The notes beneath the pieces were generated by a model that was not told the origin of the DNA, did not search any database, and worked only from the letters and a program-made list of their open reading frames with translations. A program made the translations under genes and the position numbers. Shown here in pieces: positions 34,007 through 41,642 of a DNA stretch of 64,000 bases. The DNA lies in the NCBI GenBank assembly GCA_963728145.1, contig CAVSJA010000005.1, positions 62,001-126,000 on the forward strand. The letters are read 5' to 3'. The DNA comes from CAVSJA01 sp963728145. Lineage in GTDB: Bacteria; Bacteroidota; Bacteroidia; Chitinophagales; Chitinophagaceae. Numbering within the stretch: the first letter of the stretch is position 1; every line of letters starts with the position of its first letter.

Positions 34007-34077
34007 AAAGCTTCGAGCTGCGTGCCGCGAGCTTTTTGCGTTTAGCTCGTAGCTCGTGGCTCACAGCTCGTAGCTTC
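34007..34077. repeat. Inverted array of 8-bp GAGC-type units (duplicate)
   Basis: Left units AGCTTCGAGCTGCGTGCC, right units AGCTCGTAGCTCGTGGCTC. Same position and type as 32590-32658 and part of the duplicated segment. The right arm ends at the TAA stop of the intact DUF5683 gene. Confidence 0.8.
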
Positions 34078-34722
34078 TTATCGCAGTGAAGTTATACCTT
34101 TTGGGGAATTCTTACCGAAGCTCAAAGTAAAAGTGAGTCCGGCAATTTGGTTGCCCTGGAGAATATTGGGTTTTATCTTCAGACTTAAATTATCGCTAAC
34201 ATCAAAATCTTTCAAATGAGCATCCACAGTTGCATCTAGCACATTCAATCCCCAAAACAATAGGATAAAAAGAATTGAATAATCCATAGCCCGCCTGAAA
34301 TCGTTGCGGTAGTTTAACAGGATGTTTATATTCTCCGGGGATTCAAAAAATATGTAAAGCTTGGGATCAACGCGATTTTTATAATTCACCGTATCCTCAT
34401 TTGCGATCATTTCGGCCGCAGTCTTGGTTTCGTTGTACCATTTCTTGTTATATATAAAAGTACCGATGGGGATGCCGATAGCTGTCCAAACGATTGGCAC
34501 TTTCCAGTATTTCTTATTATAGACCTGACCAAGTCCGGGGAGAATAGCAGATCTGATAGCCGCTTTTTTGGGGCTATGTTTTTTCTTTCCGCCAGTATCA
34601 ACAAGAATAATAGTAGTGGGAGCTTTTTTAATACTATCTGCTAACGCAAGTGAATCTTTTTGCTGGGATTTTGCAAATGGTAAAATCAGTAGAATCCATA
34701 CAAAAGTTAGAAAGAATCTCAT
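34078..34722 (-). CDS. DUF5683-family protein
   Basis: 214 aa. Signal peptide MRFFLTFVWILLILPFAKS-Q. Core motif AIRSAILPGLGQVYNKKYWKVP (split here: AIRSAILPGLGQ then VYNKKYWK) followed by hydrophobic segments (about 75-92 and 145-165) is the mark of DUF5683, a membrane-associated protein of unknown job that in Bacteroidota often follows parA-parB. The start lies 12 bp after the parB stop, so this is a parA-parB-DUF5683 operon. A damaged paralogous copy lies at 32659-33172. Confidence 0.85.
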   Translation of the reverse strand: MRFFLTFVWILLILPFAKSQQKDSLALADSIKKAPTTIILVDTGGKKKHSPKKAAIRSAILPGLGQVYNKKYWKVPIVWTAIGIPIGTFIYNKKWYNETKTAAEMIANEDTVNYKNRVDPKLYIFFESPENINILLNYRNDFRRAMDYSILFILLFWGLNVLDATVDAHLKDFDVSDNLSLKIKPNILQGNQIAGLTFTLSFGKNSPKGITSLR

Positions 34723-34734
34723 TATGCCAGCTTG

Positions 34735-35649
34735 TTAAGCAGAGACACCCATCTGCTCAAGGATTTTATTCAACTCATCCAGGGAGTAATATTCGATTGT
34801 AATGCTTCCATTTCCTTTCTTGGAGTGATGGAGTTTTACCCTGGTACTGTAATGCGAAGCTAAATTATCCTCAATTTTTTTATAAGCGGGAGGCAGGGAT
34901 CCTTTTACGTTATTTTTAACAGCATTTCCTTCCTTATAGATCTTACGCACCAACTCTTCTGTTTGTCTTACAGATAAACCCTTATCAATGATTTCGTGAA
35001 AAATAAACAATTGCTTATCGACCGTATCCACATTGATCAATGCCCTTGCATGCCCCATGCTGATCTGGTTTTTCCTGACCGATAGTTGAATATCGGGGGG
35101 AAGCCGGAGCAATCTCACATAATTTGCCACGGTGCTGCGCTCTTTTCCCATTCTTTCCGCAACCTGCTCCTGGGTATAATTCAGTTCCTCCATCATTCGC
35201 TTAAAGCTCAATGCAATTTCCATCGCATTCAAATCTTCACGCTGAAGGTTCTCAAGTAATGCCAGTTCCAATAATTGATGATCATCTGCATTCCGGATAT
35301 ATGCTGGCACATCAGAAAGTCCGGCCATTCTTGCAGCTCTCAATCGTCTTTCACCCGAGATCAATCTATATTTTCCACTGGTTAACCGGGATACAGTTAC
35401 TGGTTGAACAAGATCATGTGTTTTGATTGACGTTGCAAGTTCCTCCATTGCTAAATCATCAAAATCTTTACGAGGTTGTTTAGGATTTGCTTCAATATCG
35501 TTTACGGATATCCGTTGCATTGAAGTAACGGATTCAACAACTGAACTCTTCAGGGTTCCGGATGTAGTCTTCAGGTCGGCATCGATGCTTTGGAGAAGGG
35601 AGCGGATCCCTTTGCCTAAAGCTTCTTTATTATGTTTCGGAGTGGTCAT
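34735..35649 (-). CDS. parB: Chromosome partitioning protein ParB
   Basis: 304 aa. ParB/Spo0J: N-terminal EALGKGIRSLL, the ParB nuclease-like/CTP-binding domain with SISVNDIEANPKQPRK-like start and GERRLRAARMAGL (box III), ENLQREDLNAMEIA, the helix-turn-helix region (YTQEQVAERMGKERSTVANYVRLL) and a C-terminal dimerisation end ELNKILEQM. It binds parS sites near the origin and slides as a CTP-gated clamp. The gene follows parA with an 87-bp gap that holds a repeat array. No parS sequence of the TGTTTCACGTGAAACA type was noticed in this window. Confidence 0.95.
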   Translation of the reverse strand: MTTPKHNKEALGKGIRSLLQSIDADLKTTSGTLKSSVVESVTSMQRISVNDIEANPKQPRKDFDDLAMEELATSIKTHDLVQPVTVSRLTSGKYRLISGERRLRAARMAGLSDVPAYIRNADDHQLLELALLENLQREDLNAMEIALSFKRMMEELNYTQEQVAERMGKERSTVANYVRLLRLPPDIQLSVRKNQISMGHARALINVDTVDKQLFIFHEIIDKGLSVRQTEELVRKIYKEGNAVKNNVKGSLPPAYKKIEDNLASHYSTRVKLHHSKKGNGSITIEYYSLDELNKILEQMGVSA

Positions 35650-35653
35650 TATT

Positions 35654-35760
35654 GTGTTTGGCGTTTGGCGTTTGGTGTTTGGCGTTCTTTAATTCGGTAT
35701 TTCATGACTTATTTTGGAGTTCTCCACAACGCCAAACTCCAAACACCAAACCCCAAACGG
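35654..35760. repeat. Inverted array of 7-bp GGCGTTT units
   Basis: The left arm (35655-35687, GTTTGGCGTTTGGCG) lies 4 bp upstream of the parB ATG; the right arm (35729-35760, CGCCAAACTCCAAACACC) lies 2 bp after the parA TAA stop. Loop of about 40 bp. It lies between two genes that would normally form one operon. Confidence 0.88.
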
Positions 35761-35762
35761 TT

Positions 35763-36563
35763 TTATTCAAAAACTCTTTCTTCCTGTTTTATCCTCGTCA
35801 TATCATTCTTCTGCAATACTTCTTTAGCAAGATTAAGATAATTCATTGCGCCCTTGCTTTGCGCATCGTACAAAATTACCGGTTTGCCGACACTCGGCGC
35901 TTCGCTGATCTTGCTATTTCGATGAATGATTGTGTTAAAAACCATTTCGTCAAAATGCTTGCGTACTTCACTTACCACCTGGTTGCAAAGGCGCAGGCGG
36001 CCATCGTACATCGTCATCAATATTCCTTCAATCTGCAGATCTGTATTCAACCTGGTTTGTACGATCTTAATCGTGTTCAATAATTTTCCCAGTCCTTCCA
36101 AAGCAAAAAACTCCGTCTGAACTGGTACAATTACTGAATCGGATGCTACCAGGGCATTGACAGTTATCAATCCCAATGAAGGGGAACAGTCGATGATGAC
36201 GAAATCATAATCGTCGCGGATCGGTGCAAGAATATTTTTCAATACTGATTCCCTGTTGGGATAATTGATCATTTCAATCTCAGCGCCAACAAGGTCGATA
36301 TGTGAGGGGATGACATCCAGGTTAGGAATATCCGACTTGAGTACCACATCTCTTGCTGATGTATCATTCACCATGCAATCATAGAGGCTTTGCTGGATAT
36401 TATGCAGGTCGAACCCAACGCCGGTTGTACTATTGGCCTGGGGATCCGCATCTACCAATAAAGTACGGAATTCCAGTACCGCCAGACTGGCTGCGAGATT
36501 GATCGCAGAGGTTGTCTTTCCTACACCGCCTTTTTGGTTGGCTACTCCTATGACACGGGACAT
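35763..36563 (-). CDS. parA: Chromosome partitioning ATPase ParA (Soj)
   Basis: 266 aa. Deviant Walker A KGGVGKTTSA with signature K11 and P-loop K16, Walker A' DADPQANST (39-47), Walker B VIIDCSPSLG (about 119-128). Length is typical for the chromosomal Soj type without an N-terminal HTH. It binds DNA non-specifically as an ATP dimer and works with ParB in origin segregation. First gene of parA-parB-DUF5683. Confidence 0.96.
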   Translation of the reverse strand: MSRVIGVANQKGGVGKTTSAINLAASLAVLEFRTLLVDADPQANSTTGVGFDLHNIQQSLYDCMVNDTSARDVVLKSDIPNLDVIPSHIDLVGAEIEMINYPNRESVLKNILAPIRDDYDFVIIDCSPSLGLITVNALVASDSVIVPVQTEFFALEGLGKLLNTIKIVQTRLNTDLQIEGILMTMYDGRLRLCNQVVSEVRKHFDEMVFNTIIHRNSKISEAPSVGKPVILYDAQSKGAMNYLNLAKEVLQKNDMTRIKQEERVFE

Positions 36564-36576
36564 TTGTTTTTTTATT

Positions 36577-36673
36577 TAGGTTGATAGGGTTGATAAGGTT
36601 GACAGGGTTGACAAGGTTGACAACGATATTAACTTTGTCAACCTTGTCAACCTTATCAACCTCGTCAACCAAA
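36577..36673. repeat. Inverted array of 9-bp GGTTGACAG-type units
   Basis: The left arm (36578-36623) has five units just upstream of parA; the right arm (36633-36671) has four to five reverse-complement units, with a loop under 10 bp. The right arm overlaps the stop codon of the neighbouring hydrolase (GGT TGA). Confidence 0.9.
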
Positions 36674-37351
36674 ATTTCTGGTTTCTCCAATATTCATCAA
36701 AATCAGCTCCATTCCTTCGTCCGCAAACAATTTCTTCGCCTTCGGTTTGTCAATTCGGATAAAGCCGAAAGTATCGTAATGCACTCCAATAATTTTCTTG
36801 CACTGGATCATCTTTGCGCATTGTACTGCATCAACTGCGTCCATGGTAAAATTGTCGCCTATCGGCAATACTGCAAAATTTAGTTTTGCCCATTGGGGAA
36901 TCAGCTGCATATCGAGTGTAAGTGCCGTATCTCCACTATAATAGAAGGTTTCTTTTCCTGAAGAAATAATGAATCCGAGTGGGTTTCCCCCATAACTTCC
37001 ATCCGGCAAACCCGAAGAATGCTGCGCGGCAACGCAGCGAACAGTAAAGTCTTTAAAGTCCCATTTACCTCCCGTATTCATTGGATGAGTGTTGGAAATT
37101 TCCTGTGCATTCAACCATAAGTGGATCTCCCAATTGGTAATCACCTTTGCGCCGGTTCTGCCAGCGATACGTACACAATCAGCAATATGATCAGCGTGTC
37201 CATGTGAAACCAGGATGTAATCAGCGGGAATATTGTCTACCTCCACAATGTTATTGGCTAATTCATTTCCGGTAATAAAGGGATCAAACAACAAGTTTTT
37301 CCCATTTAAGGACACAGAAAAGCAGGAATGACCATAATATGTAAACTCCAT
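36665..37351 (-). CDS. UPF0173-type metal-dependent hydrolase (MBL fold)
   Basis: 228 aa, usual length. Metallo-beta-lactamase fold motifs: YYGHSCF (4-11), FDPFITGN, the metal motif SHGHADHIAD (H-x-H-x-D-H), AAQHSSG, YSGDTALTLDM and the C-terminal GVHYDTF. This pattern (SxGHxDHIAD and YxGDT) is that of the UPF0173/YtkL family of unknown substrate. The last codon GGT and the stop TGA lie inside a 9-bp repeat array, which may have replaced the original end. Confidence 0.87.
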   Translation of the reverse strand: MEFTYYGHSCFSVSLNGKNLLFDPFITGNELANNIVEVDNIPADYILVSHGHADHIADCVRIAGRTGAKVITNWEIHLWLNAQEISNTHPMNTGGKWDFKDFTVRCVAAQHSSGLPDGSYGGNPLGFIISSGKETFYYSGDTALTLDMQLIPQWAKLNFAVLPIGDNFTMDAVDAVQCAKMIQCKKIIGVHYDTFGFIRIDKPKAKKLFADEGMELILMNIGETRNFG

Positions 37352-37400
37352 GAAGATAAATTACGAGTCCCAAATTTAGCGCCTGTTCCAAATAATCACT

Positions 37401-37499
37401 AATCAATAATTAATAATCAATAATTGCTGTGGATTGAGGCCGTAGAAAAGTAATCAGCCAGCTAATATCCGATCGATTATTGATTATTAATTATTGATT
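37401..37499. repeat. 24-bp perfect AT-rich inverted repeat
   Basis: AATCAATAATTAATAATCAATAAT (bases 37401-37424) is matched by its exact reverse complement at 37476-37499; each arm is built from a TAATCAAT-like unit. It lies between divergent genes and so could also bind a regulator or form an AT cruciform. Confidence 0.85.
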
Positions 37500-37539
37500 A
37501 TTGGCAATGCCGGTCGAGACAATAACTTTGCAATCTCAA

Positions 37540-38049
37540 ATGGCAGAAACCTATACTATCATTTCGGGCACGAATAGAAAGATTAGTAAGACCCTCCAGG
37601 TTGCTAAGCAATACCAGCAAATTTTTCAGCAAAAAGGAATAGATGCAGGCCTGCTTTCATTGGAAGACTGGACTTATCTTGAACGGACTGCTGCTTACGA
37701 AAAACTCGAAAAAGAAATCCTGGTTCCCACAACCAGGTTTGTTTTCATCGCACCGGAATATAATGGCAGCATTCCCGGCATATTGAAAGTGATGATTGAT
37801 ATCTCTGAATACCGAAGTGTATGGAATGGAAAAAAGGCTTTGCTGACAGGCGTTTCAACCGGCCGCGCTGGCAATTTGCGGGGGTTGGAACACCTTACGG
37901 GCATACTGCATTACCTGGATGTTGTTGTTTATCCGAACAAACTTCCAATTTCAACCGTTGATAAACTGCTTGGTCCCAATGGAGGCATCATCGATAAAGC
38001 CACCATTGAGGCCATTGACAAGCAAATAAACGGTTTCATCAAGTTTTAA
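37540..38049 (+). CDS. NADPH-dependent FMN reductase family protein
   Basis: 169 aa when started at the ATG at 37540 (MAETYTIISGTNR), where the flavodoxin-like fold begins; ATG 37507 and TTG 37501 are alternatives. Signs: SGTNRKISKTLQVA (phosphate-binding loop), VFIAPEYNGSIPGILKVMIDI (FMN ring-binding motif) and LLTGVSTGRAGNLRGL. These are NADPH-dependent FMN/quinone or azo-reductase-like flavoproteins that act as cytosolic reductases; the physiological acceptor is unknown. Confidence 0.87.
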   Translation: MAETYTIISGTNRKISKTLQVAKQYQQIFQQKGIDAGLLSLEDWTYLERTAAYEKLEKEILVPTTRFVFIAPEYNGSIPGILKVMIDISEYRSVWNGKKALLTGVSTGRAGNLRGLEHLTGILHYLDVVVYPNKLPISTVDKLLGPNGGIIDKATIEAIDKQINGFIKF

Positions 38050-38100
38050 CGTTTGCGGGTGGACCGGTTTATTCAGTTTTGATAAGTTCAAAATCGTTAC

Positions 38101-39342
38101 ATGAGAAACTCGGGCTTTCTTTGGATCGTAGTAGCATTAATGTTCCTTCTCGATCTCTATGTTTTCCAGGCGGTAAAAGTAGTCTTACCTGTTTCTTCAC
38201 CAAAGTGGAGATTGACCATTGTTATTGCTTATTGGTTGATTGCGATCCTGGCCATAGTTGTTGTCGCAGCACTTCCTTACCTGCGCTATGAGACCTGGCC
38301 AAAGCTTATGCGGACTTATGTTATCGCCATCATCATAGGTTTGTTTTTGGGTAAACTTGTTGCGTCTTTATTCTTCATTATAGATGATATACGAAGAGGG
38401 GGAATCTGGGCCTTTGGTAAATTGTTTACTACTAACGTTGAAGTTATTTCCCAGGACGGTATCACCCGTTCTGCTTTCTTAAGCTGGATGGGACTTACTA
38501 TAGGCGCAAGCTTTTTTACCACCTTGTTATTTGGGTTCCTGAATAAGTATCGGTATCAGATCAACCGGCTTCAACTGGCATTTAAAAATCTGCCCAATTC
38601 ATTCCGTGGTTTGAAGATCGTGCACATCTCAGATATCCATTCGGGAAGTTTTACTGATAGGGAGGCTGTGCGTCGCGGTGTGAATAAGATAATGGCAGAA
38701 CAACCGGATCTTATACTTTTTACCGGTGATTTGGTAAATGATCGCGCAACAGAAATGCAGGACTATATCGAGATCTTCAGTCAACTTAAAGCGCCATTAG
38801 GAGTCTATTCGGTATTGGGCAATCATGATTACGGCGACTATGTGAGATGGGAGAATGACGAAGCAAAGCACTCGAACCTGCGGGACCTGATTGCGGTTCA
38901 CGATAAAATGGGTTGGCGCTTACTGATGAATGAGCATGCAGTGATTGAAAGGGACGGAGAGAAGATAGCCTTATTAGGTATTGAGAACTGGGGTGCCAAA
39001 GGCAGATTCTCTCGTTATGGCAAAATGGAAAAAGCCTATCCTGGTACGGAGAATTACCCGTTCAAAATTTTATTGAGCCATGACCCCAGCCATTGGGATG
39101 CCCAGGTACGTACTGAGTACAGGGACATAGATCTGATGCTGGCAGGGCATACGCATGGCATGCAGTTCGGATTGGAATTGCCGGGGATCAAATGGAGTCC
39201 GGTTCAATACATGTACAAGCAGTGGGCTGGTCTTTATGAGTTTGAAAATCAGAAGCTTTATGTAAACCGCGGCTTTGGTTTCCTGGGGTATCCGGGCAGG
39301 GTTGGAATTCTTCCGGAAATAACGGTAATTGAATTAGCCTGA
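38101..39342 (+). CDS. Membrane-anchored calcineurin-like metallophosphoesterase
   Basis: 413 aa. Four N-terminal transmembrane segments (about 5-25, 38-60, 72-92, 128-146), then a metallophosphoesterase domain: VHISDIHSGSF (D178, H180), FTGDLVND, LGNHDYGDY (N241, H242) and LAGHTHGMQ near residue 350. All di-metal ligands are present. Similar to YaeI-type phosphodiesterases with a membrane anchor (COG1408), which act on UDP-diacylglucosamine-like lipids or unknown membrane substrates. It starts 51 bp after the FMN reductase gene; shared transcription is possible. Confidence 0.88.
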   Translation: MRNSGFLWIVVALMFLLDLYVFQAVKVVLPVSSPKWRLTIVIAYWLIAILAIVVVAALPYLRYETWPKLMRTYVIAIIIGLFLGKLVASLFFIIDDIRRGGIWAFGKLFTTNVEVISQDGITRSAFLSWMGLTIGASFFTTLLFGFLNKYRYQINRLQLAFKNLPNSFRGLKIVHISDIHSGSFTDREAVRRGVNKIMAEQPDLILFTGDLVNDRATEMQDYIEIFSQLKAPLGVYSVLGNHDYGDYVRWENDEAKHSNLRDLIAVHDKMGWRLLMNEHAVIERDGEKIALLGIENWGAKGRFSRYGKMEKAYPGTENYPFKILLSHDPSHWDAQVRTEYRDIDLMLAGHTHGMQFGLELPGIKWSPVQYMYKQWAGLYEFENQKLYVNRGFGFLGYPGRVGILPEITVIELA

Positions 39343-39356
39343 TCCCGGAAAAAGAT

Positions 39357-39373
39357 CCCCACTTGAAGTGGGG
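39357..39373. terminator. Short GC-rich hairpin after the phosphoesterase gene
   Basis: CCCCACTT-G-AAGTGGGG forms an 8-bp stem 14 bp after the stop codon, but there is no T-run behind it. Terminator or dispersed repeat. Confidence 0.45.
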
Positions 39374-39453
39374 AGGGATTAAACCTTCCACAATTTTAGC
39401 CTTCCAAGCATCGTTTTTAGTGGGCGATCTATGCCCCCTGAAATCCTAATCTA

Positions 39454-40467
39454 ATGATGCGTAGTTTTACGAACCTAATCATTACTCTTTGCTTAACCTT
39501 CACCTGCAGCACAACCAACGGACAGGATGGGAAGATCGATTCGCTATTCCGCAATGCCGATACAACCGCTGTACTCGATTCATTAATGAGAGACTTTGAC
39601 AAGTTCCTGGACTCATTATCCAAACCAAAAAGCTTCTTCAGCGTCGCCCTTGGTATCGGCACAGGAATATTCAGTTTCGAGGAAAAGGGATCAATGTTTG
39701 TTACTTCAGAAAAAAGATTATTCTTTTCTCCAACGCTTGGATATTATCATAAAACAGGATTGGGTATTACTACTGCCGCATTCATGTTATATGATAAGAA
39801 CAAAGTCAACTCATATCAGTTTGCAGTAAGTCCATCCTTTGATCTTATCAGAAAAAAGGTCTCTGCCGGTATCGCGTATACGCATTATTTTAATAAAGAT
39901 TCGGTAGGATTTTATATGACGCCGATCCAGGATGAGGTCTTTGCTTATTTCTCTTATAAGGGATGGTGGGTGAGGCCTGGCCTCAACCTCAGCTATGGTT
40001 GGGGATCGAAAACTGAGTACGAAAAGCAGCAATATCTAATTTATTCACGCTTATTACAACGAAGTCAATCTTACTTTATCACAATAAAGAACGTAGAATC
40101 AGTTAGGGATCTATCCCTTACCCTTTCGGTACGGAAGGACTTTGATTGGTACGATGTTTTTAGCAAGGATGATAATGTAATGCTGACCCCTGTTATGCTC
40201 CTGAACTTAGGAACACAAAATTTTGGATTCAACACTTCCTATACCCACACTCAAAACGCTGCTATCAGGATCAACTCGGCACCGAGTAACAGTGAGATCT
40301 CTGAAACCACAGATTTTGCATTGCAATCGGTGAGTGCCATAATGAGAGCTGGCTATATGAAAGGAAGGTTCTTATTACAACCGCAGATATTCTTCGACTA
40401 TGCCCTATGGGATACTGAAAAACGTTTCAATACGGTCTATTCAGTGATCGTCGCCATTAGCTTCTAA
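39454..40467 (+). CDS. Outer-membrane protein of unknown function
   Basis: 337 aa. Signal peptide ending near TNG-Q after MMRSFTNLIITLCLTFTC. A polar, Asp-rich linker (IDSLFRNADTTAVLDSLMRDFDKFLDSL) precedes alternating hydrophobic strands (SVALGIGTGIFSF, FFSPTLGYYHKTGLGITTAAF, GWWVRPGLNLSYGWG) and a final strand TVYSVIVAISF with terminal Phe, so a beta-barrel is likely. No named family recognised. It starts 111 bp after the phosphoesterase. Confidence 0.78.
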   Translation: MMRSFTNLIITLCLTFTCSTTNGQDGKIDSLFRNADTTAVLDSLMRDFDKFLDSLSKPKSFFSVALGIGTGIFSFEEKGSMFVTSEKRLFFSPTLGYYHKTGLGITTAAFMLYDKNKVNSYQFAVSPSFDLIRKKVSAGIAYTHYFNKDSVGFYMTPIQDEVFAYFSYKGWWVRPGLNLSYGWGSKTEYEKQQYLIYSRLLQRSQSYFITIKNVESVRDLSLTLSVRKDFDWYDVFSKDDNVMLTPVMLLNLGTQNFGFNTSYTHTQNAAIRINSAPSNSEISETTDFALQSVSAIMRAGYMKGRFLLQPQIFFDYALWDTEKRFNTVYSVIVAISF

Positions 40468-40515
40468 ACGTTGTCGCCCCCGACTTCTAAACTTTTTTAC
40501 AACAATCTTGACACA

Positions 40516-40537
40516 GCTGTTAATAACAATTAACAGC
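40516..40537. promoter_or_regulatory. Operator-like inverted repeat upstream of barrel gene
   Basis: GCTGTTAA-TAACAA-TTAACAGC, two perfect 8-bp half sites with a 6-bp spacer, next to a TTGACA hexamer at 40508-40513 and 60-80 bp before the barrel ATG. It could bind a dimeric regulator; untested. Confidence 0.4.
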
Positions 40538-40599
40538 GAATCAGGTCTGTTGGCATGTAACTTGGGATTTTATTGAAGTACCATAAATCAATCAATAAC

Positions 40600-41187
40600 A
40601 TGAAACAAAAACTCCTTTTATTCCTTTCCGCAGCATTGCTTCTAAGTGCAGCTTCGTTCGCGCAAGGTTTTCATTTTGGTCTTAAAGCAGGCGCTAATGG
40701 ATTGAAGGTTGATGGAAAATCCTTCAAAGAAGAATTTGAATTCGGATACAATGTTGGAGCATTTGCCGAAATCAATTTTAGTCCTAAGTTCGGAATACAA
40801 CCCGAGGTAATGTGGAATCAAAGTAATTACCGCACCGCAGACCAGTTCAATGATATCTATCCCGAGGGCACAGCCGATCTGAAAGGTGAACTAAATTATT
40901 TAAGCATTCCATTACTATTGAACTATCGTCCCGCGAAATTCCTCACGCTCCAGGCAGGACCACAATTCGGAATCTTATTGAATAAAGATCAAAGCCTCCT
41001 CGAAAATGGAGAGCAGGCATTCAAAGGCGGCGACTTCGCCATGCTGGGCGGTGCTCAATTGAATCTGGGTGCGATCAAAGTCGGCGCACGCTATCAAATC
41101 GGACTTACTAACATCAATGATATAGATAATCAGGATAAGTGGAAGAATGAGGGATTCCAGGTTTATTTGGGATTGCGGATTTTTTAG
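40600..41187 (+). CDS. PorT-family outer-membrane beta-barrel protein
   Basis: 195 aa from the ATG at 40600 (MKQKLLLFLSAALLLSAASFA-Q); nine further residues upstream (from 40573) would spoil the signal peptide. Barrel strands include FHFGLKAGANGLKV, FNVGAFAEINFSPKFGIQPEV, LNYLSIPLLLNYRP, LTLQAGPQFGILL and the last strand FQVYLGLRIF. Same family as the protein at 19647-20234 and the same length. Unknown function. The TAG stop is followed by GTTGATAAG, matching the 9-bp repeat family. Confidence 0.82.
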   Translation: MKQKLLLFLSAALLLSAASFAQGFHFGLKAGANGLKVDGKSFKEEFEFGYNVGAFAEINFSPKFGIQPEVMWNQSNYRTADQFNDIYPEGTADLKGELNYLSIPLLLNYRPAKFLTLQAGPQFGILLNKDQSLLENGEQAFKGGDFAMLGGAQLNLGAIKVGARYQIGLTNINDIDNQDKWKNEGFQVYLGLRIF

Positions 41188-41231
41188 GTTGATAAGTTTA
41201 AGTTTAGAAGGTTGAATTAGTATTATATGTT

Positions 41232-41262
41232 AAGCTTCCCAATTGGGAAGCTTTTTTATTTT
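41232..41262 (+). terminator. Rho-independent terminator
   Basis: Perfect 22-bp palindrome AAGCTTCCCAATTGGGAAGCTT (41232-41253) followed by TTTTATTTT, 45 bp after the barrel gene stop. Confidence 0.9.
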
Positions 41263-41266
41263 AAGC

Positions 41267-41512
41267 GTCCCAGCAGAGTCTCCCCCAGCACGCTCTCCAA
41301 GTTAGACGCAACTTACGGGGGGACTCTGCGTTTGCCCGCAGGGCTGACGACTATGAATCAAACAATGCAGGAACCTTGTAATGCATGAAACCACATACAG
41401 ATTATCTCAATGCATATGCTGCATACATTTCCTCGCTAATCGCGAAAACGCAGAGTCCCCCCGTAAGATGTATTTAATTCGGAGACCCTGCTGGGGGAGA
41501 CTCTGCGGGGAC
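41267..41512. mobile_element. MITE-like 246-bp element with 69-bp terminal inverted repeats
   Basis: The left end (41267-41335, GTCCCAGCAGAGTCTCCCCC) and the right end (41444-41512, ending GGGGGAGACTCTGCGGGGAC) are imperfect inverted copies. Each end contains an internal hairpin GCAGAGTC...GACTCTGC. The core of about 108 bp has no coding capacity. A second element with the same ends but a different core lies at 57544-57787. No target-site duplication was clear. A short run of 9-bp repeat (ATCAACCCCATCAACC) follows directly. Together with the terminator it fills the 455-bp gap before lon. Confidence 0.65.
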
Positions 41513-41642
41513 ATCAACCCCATCAACCTATGGACTTATGAAATTAAAAAAAATGGTCCCAAAATTGACCCATATCCCCTTGACTCTCAAAGCATAGGTT
41601 TTCTCCTACTTATGTGTTATTTTGTCACCGATTCAAGCAAGC

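Noticed and set aside
34735..36563. parS sites expected near parA and parB
   Set aside because: No TGTTTCACGTGAAACA-like 16-mer was found by eye in the window, so none is reported.
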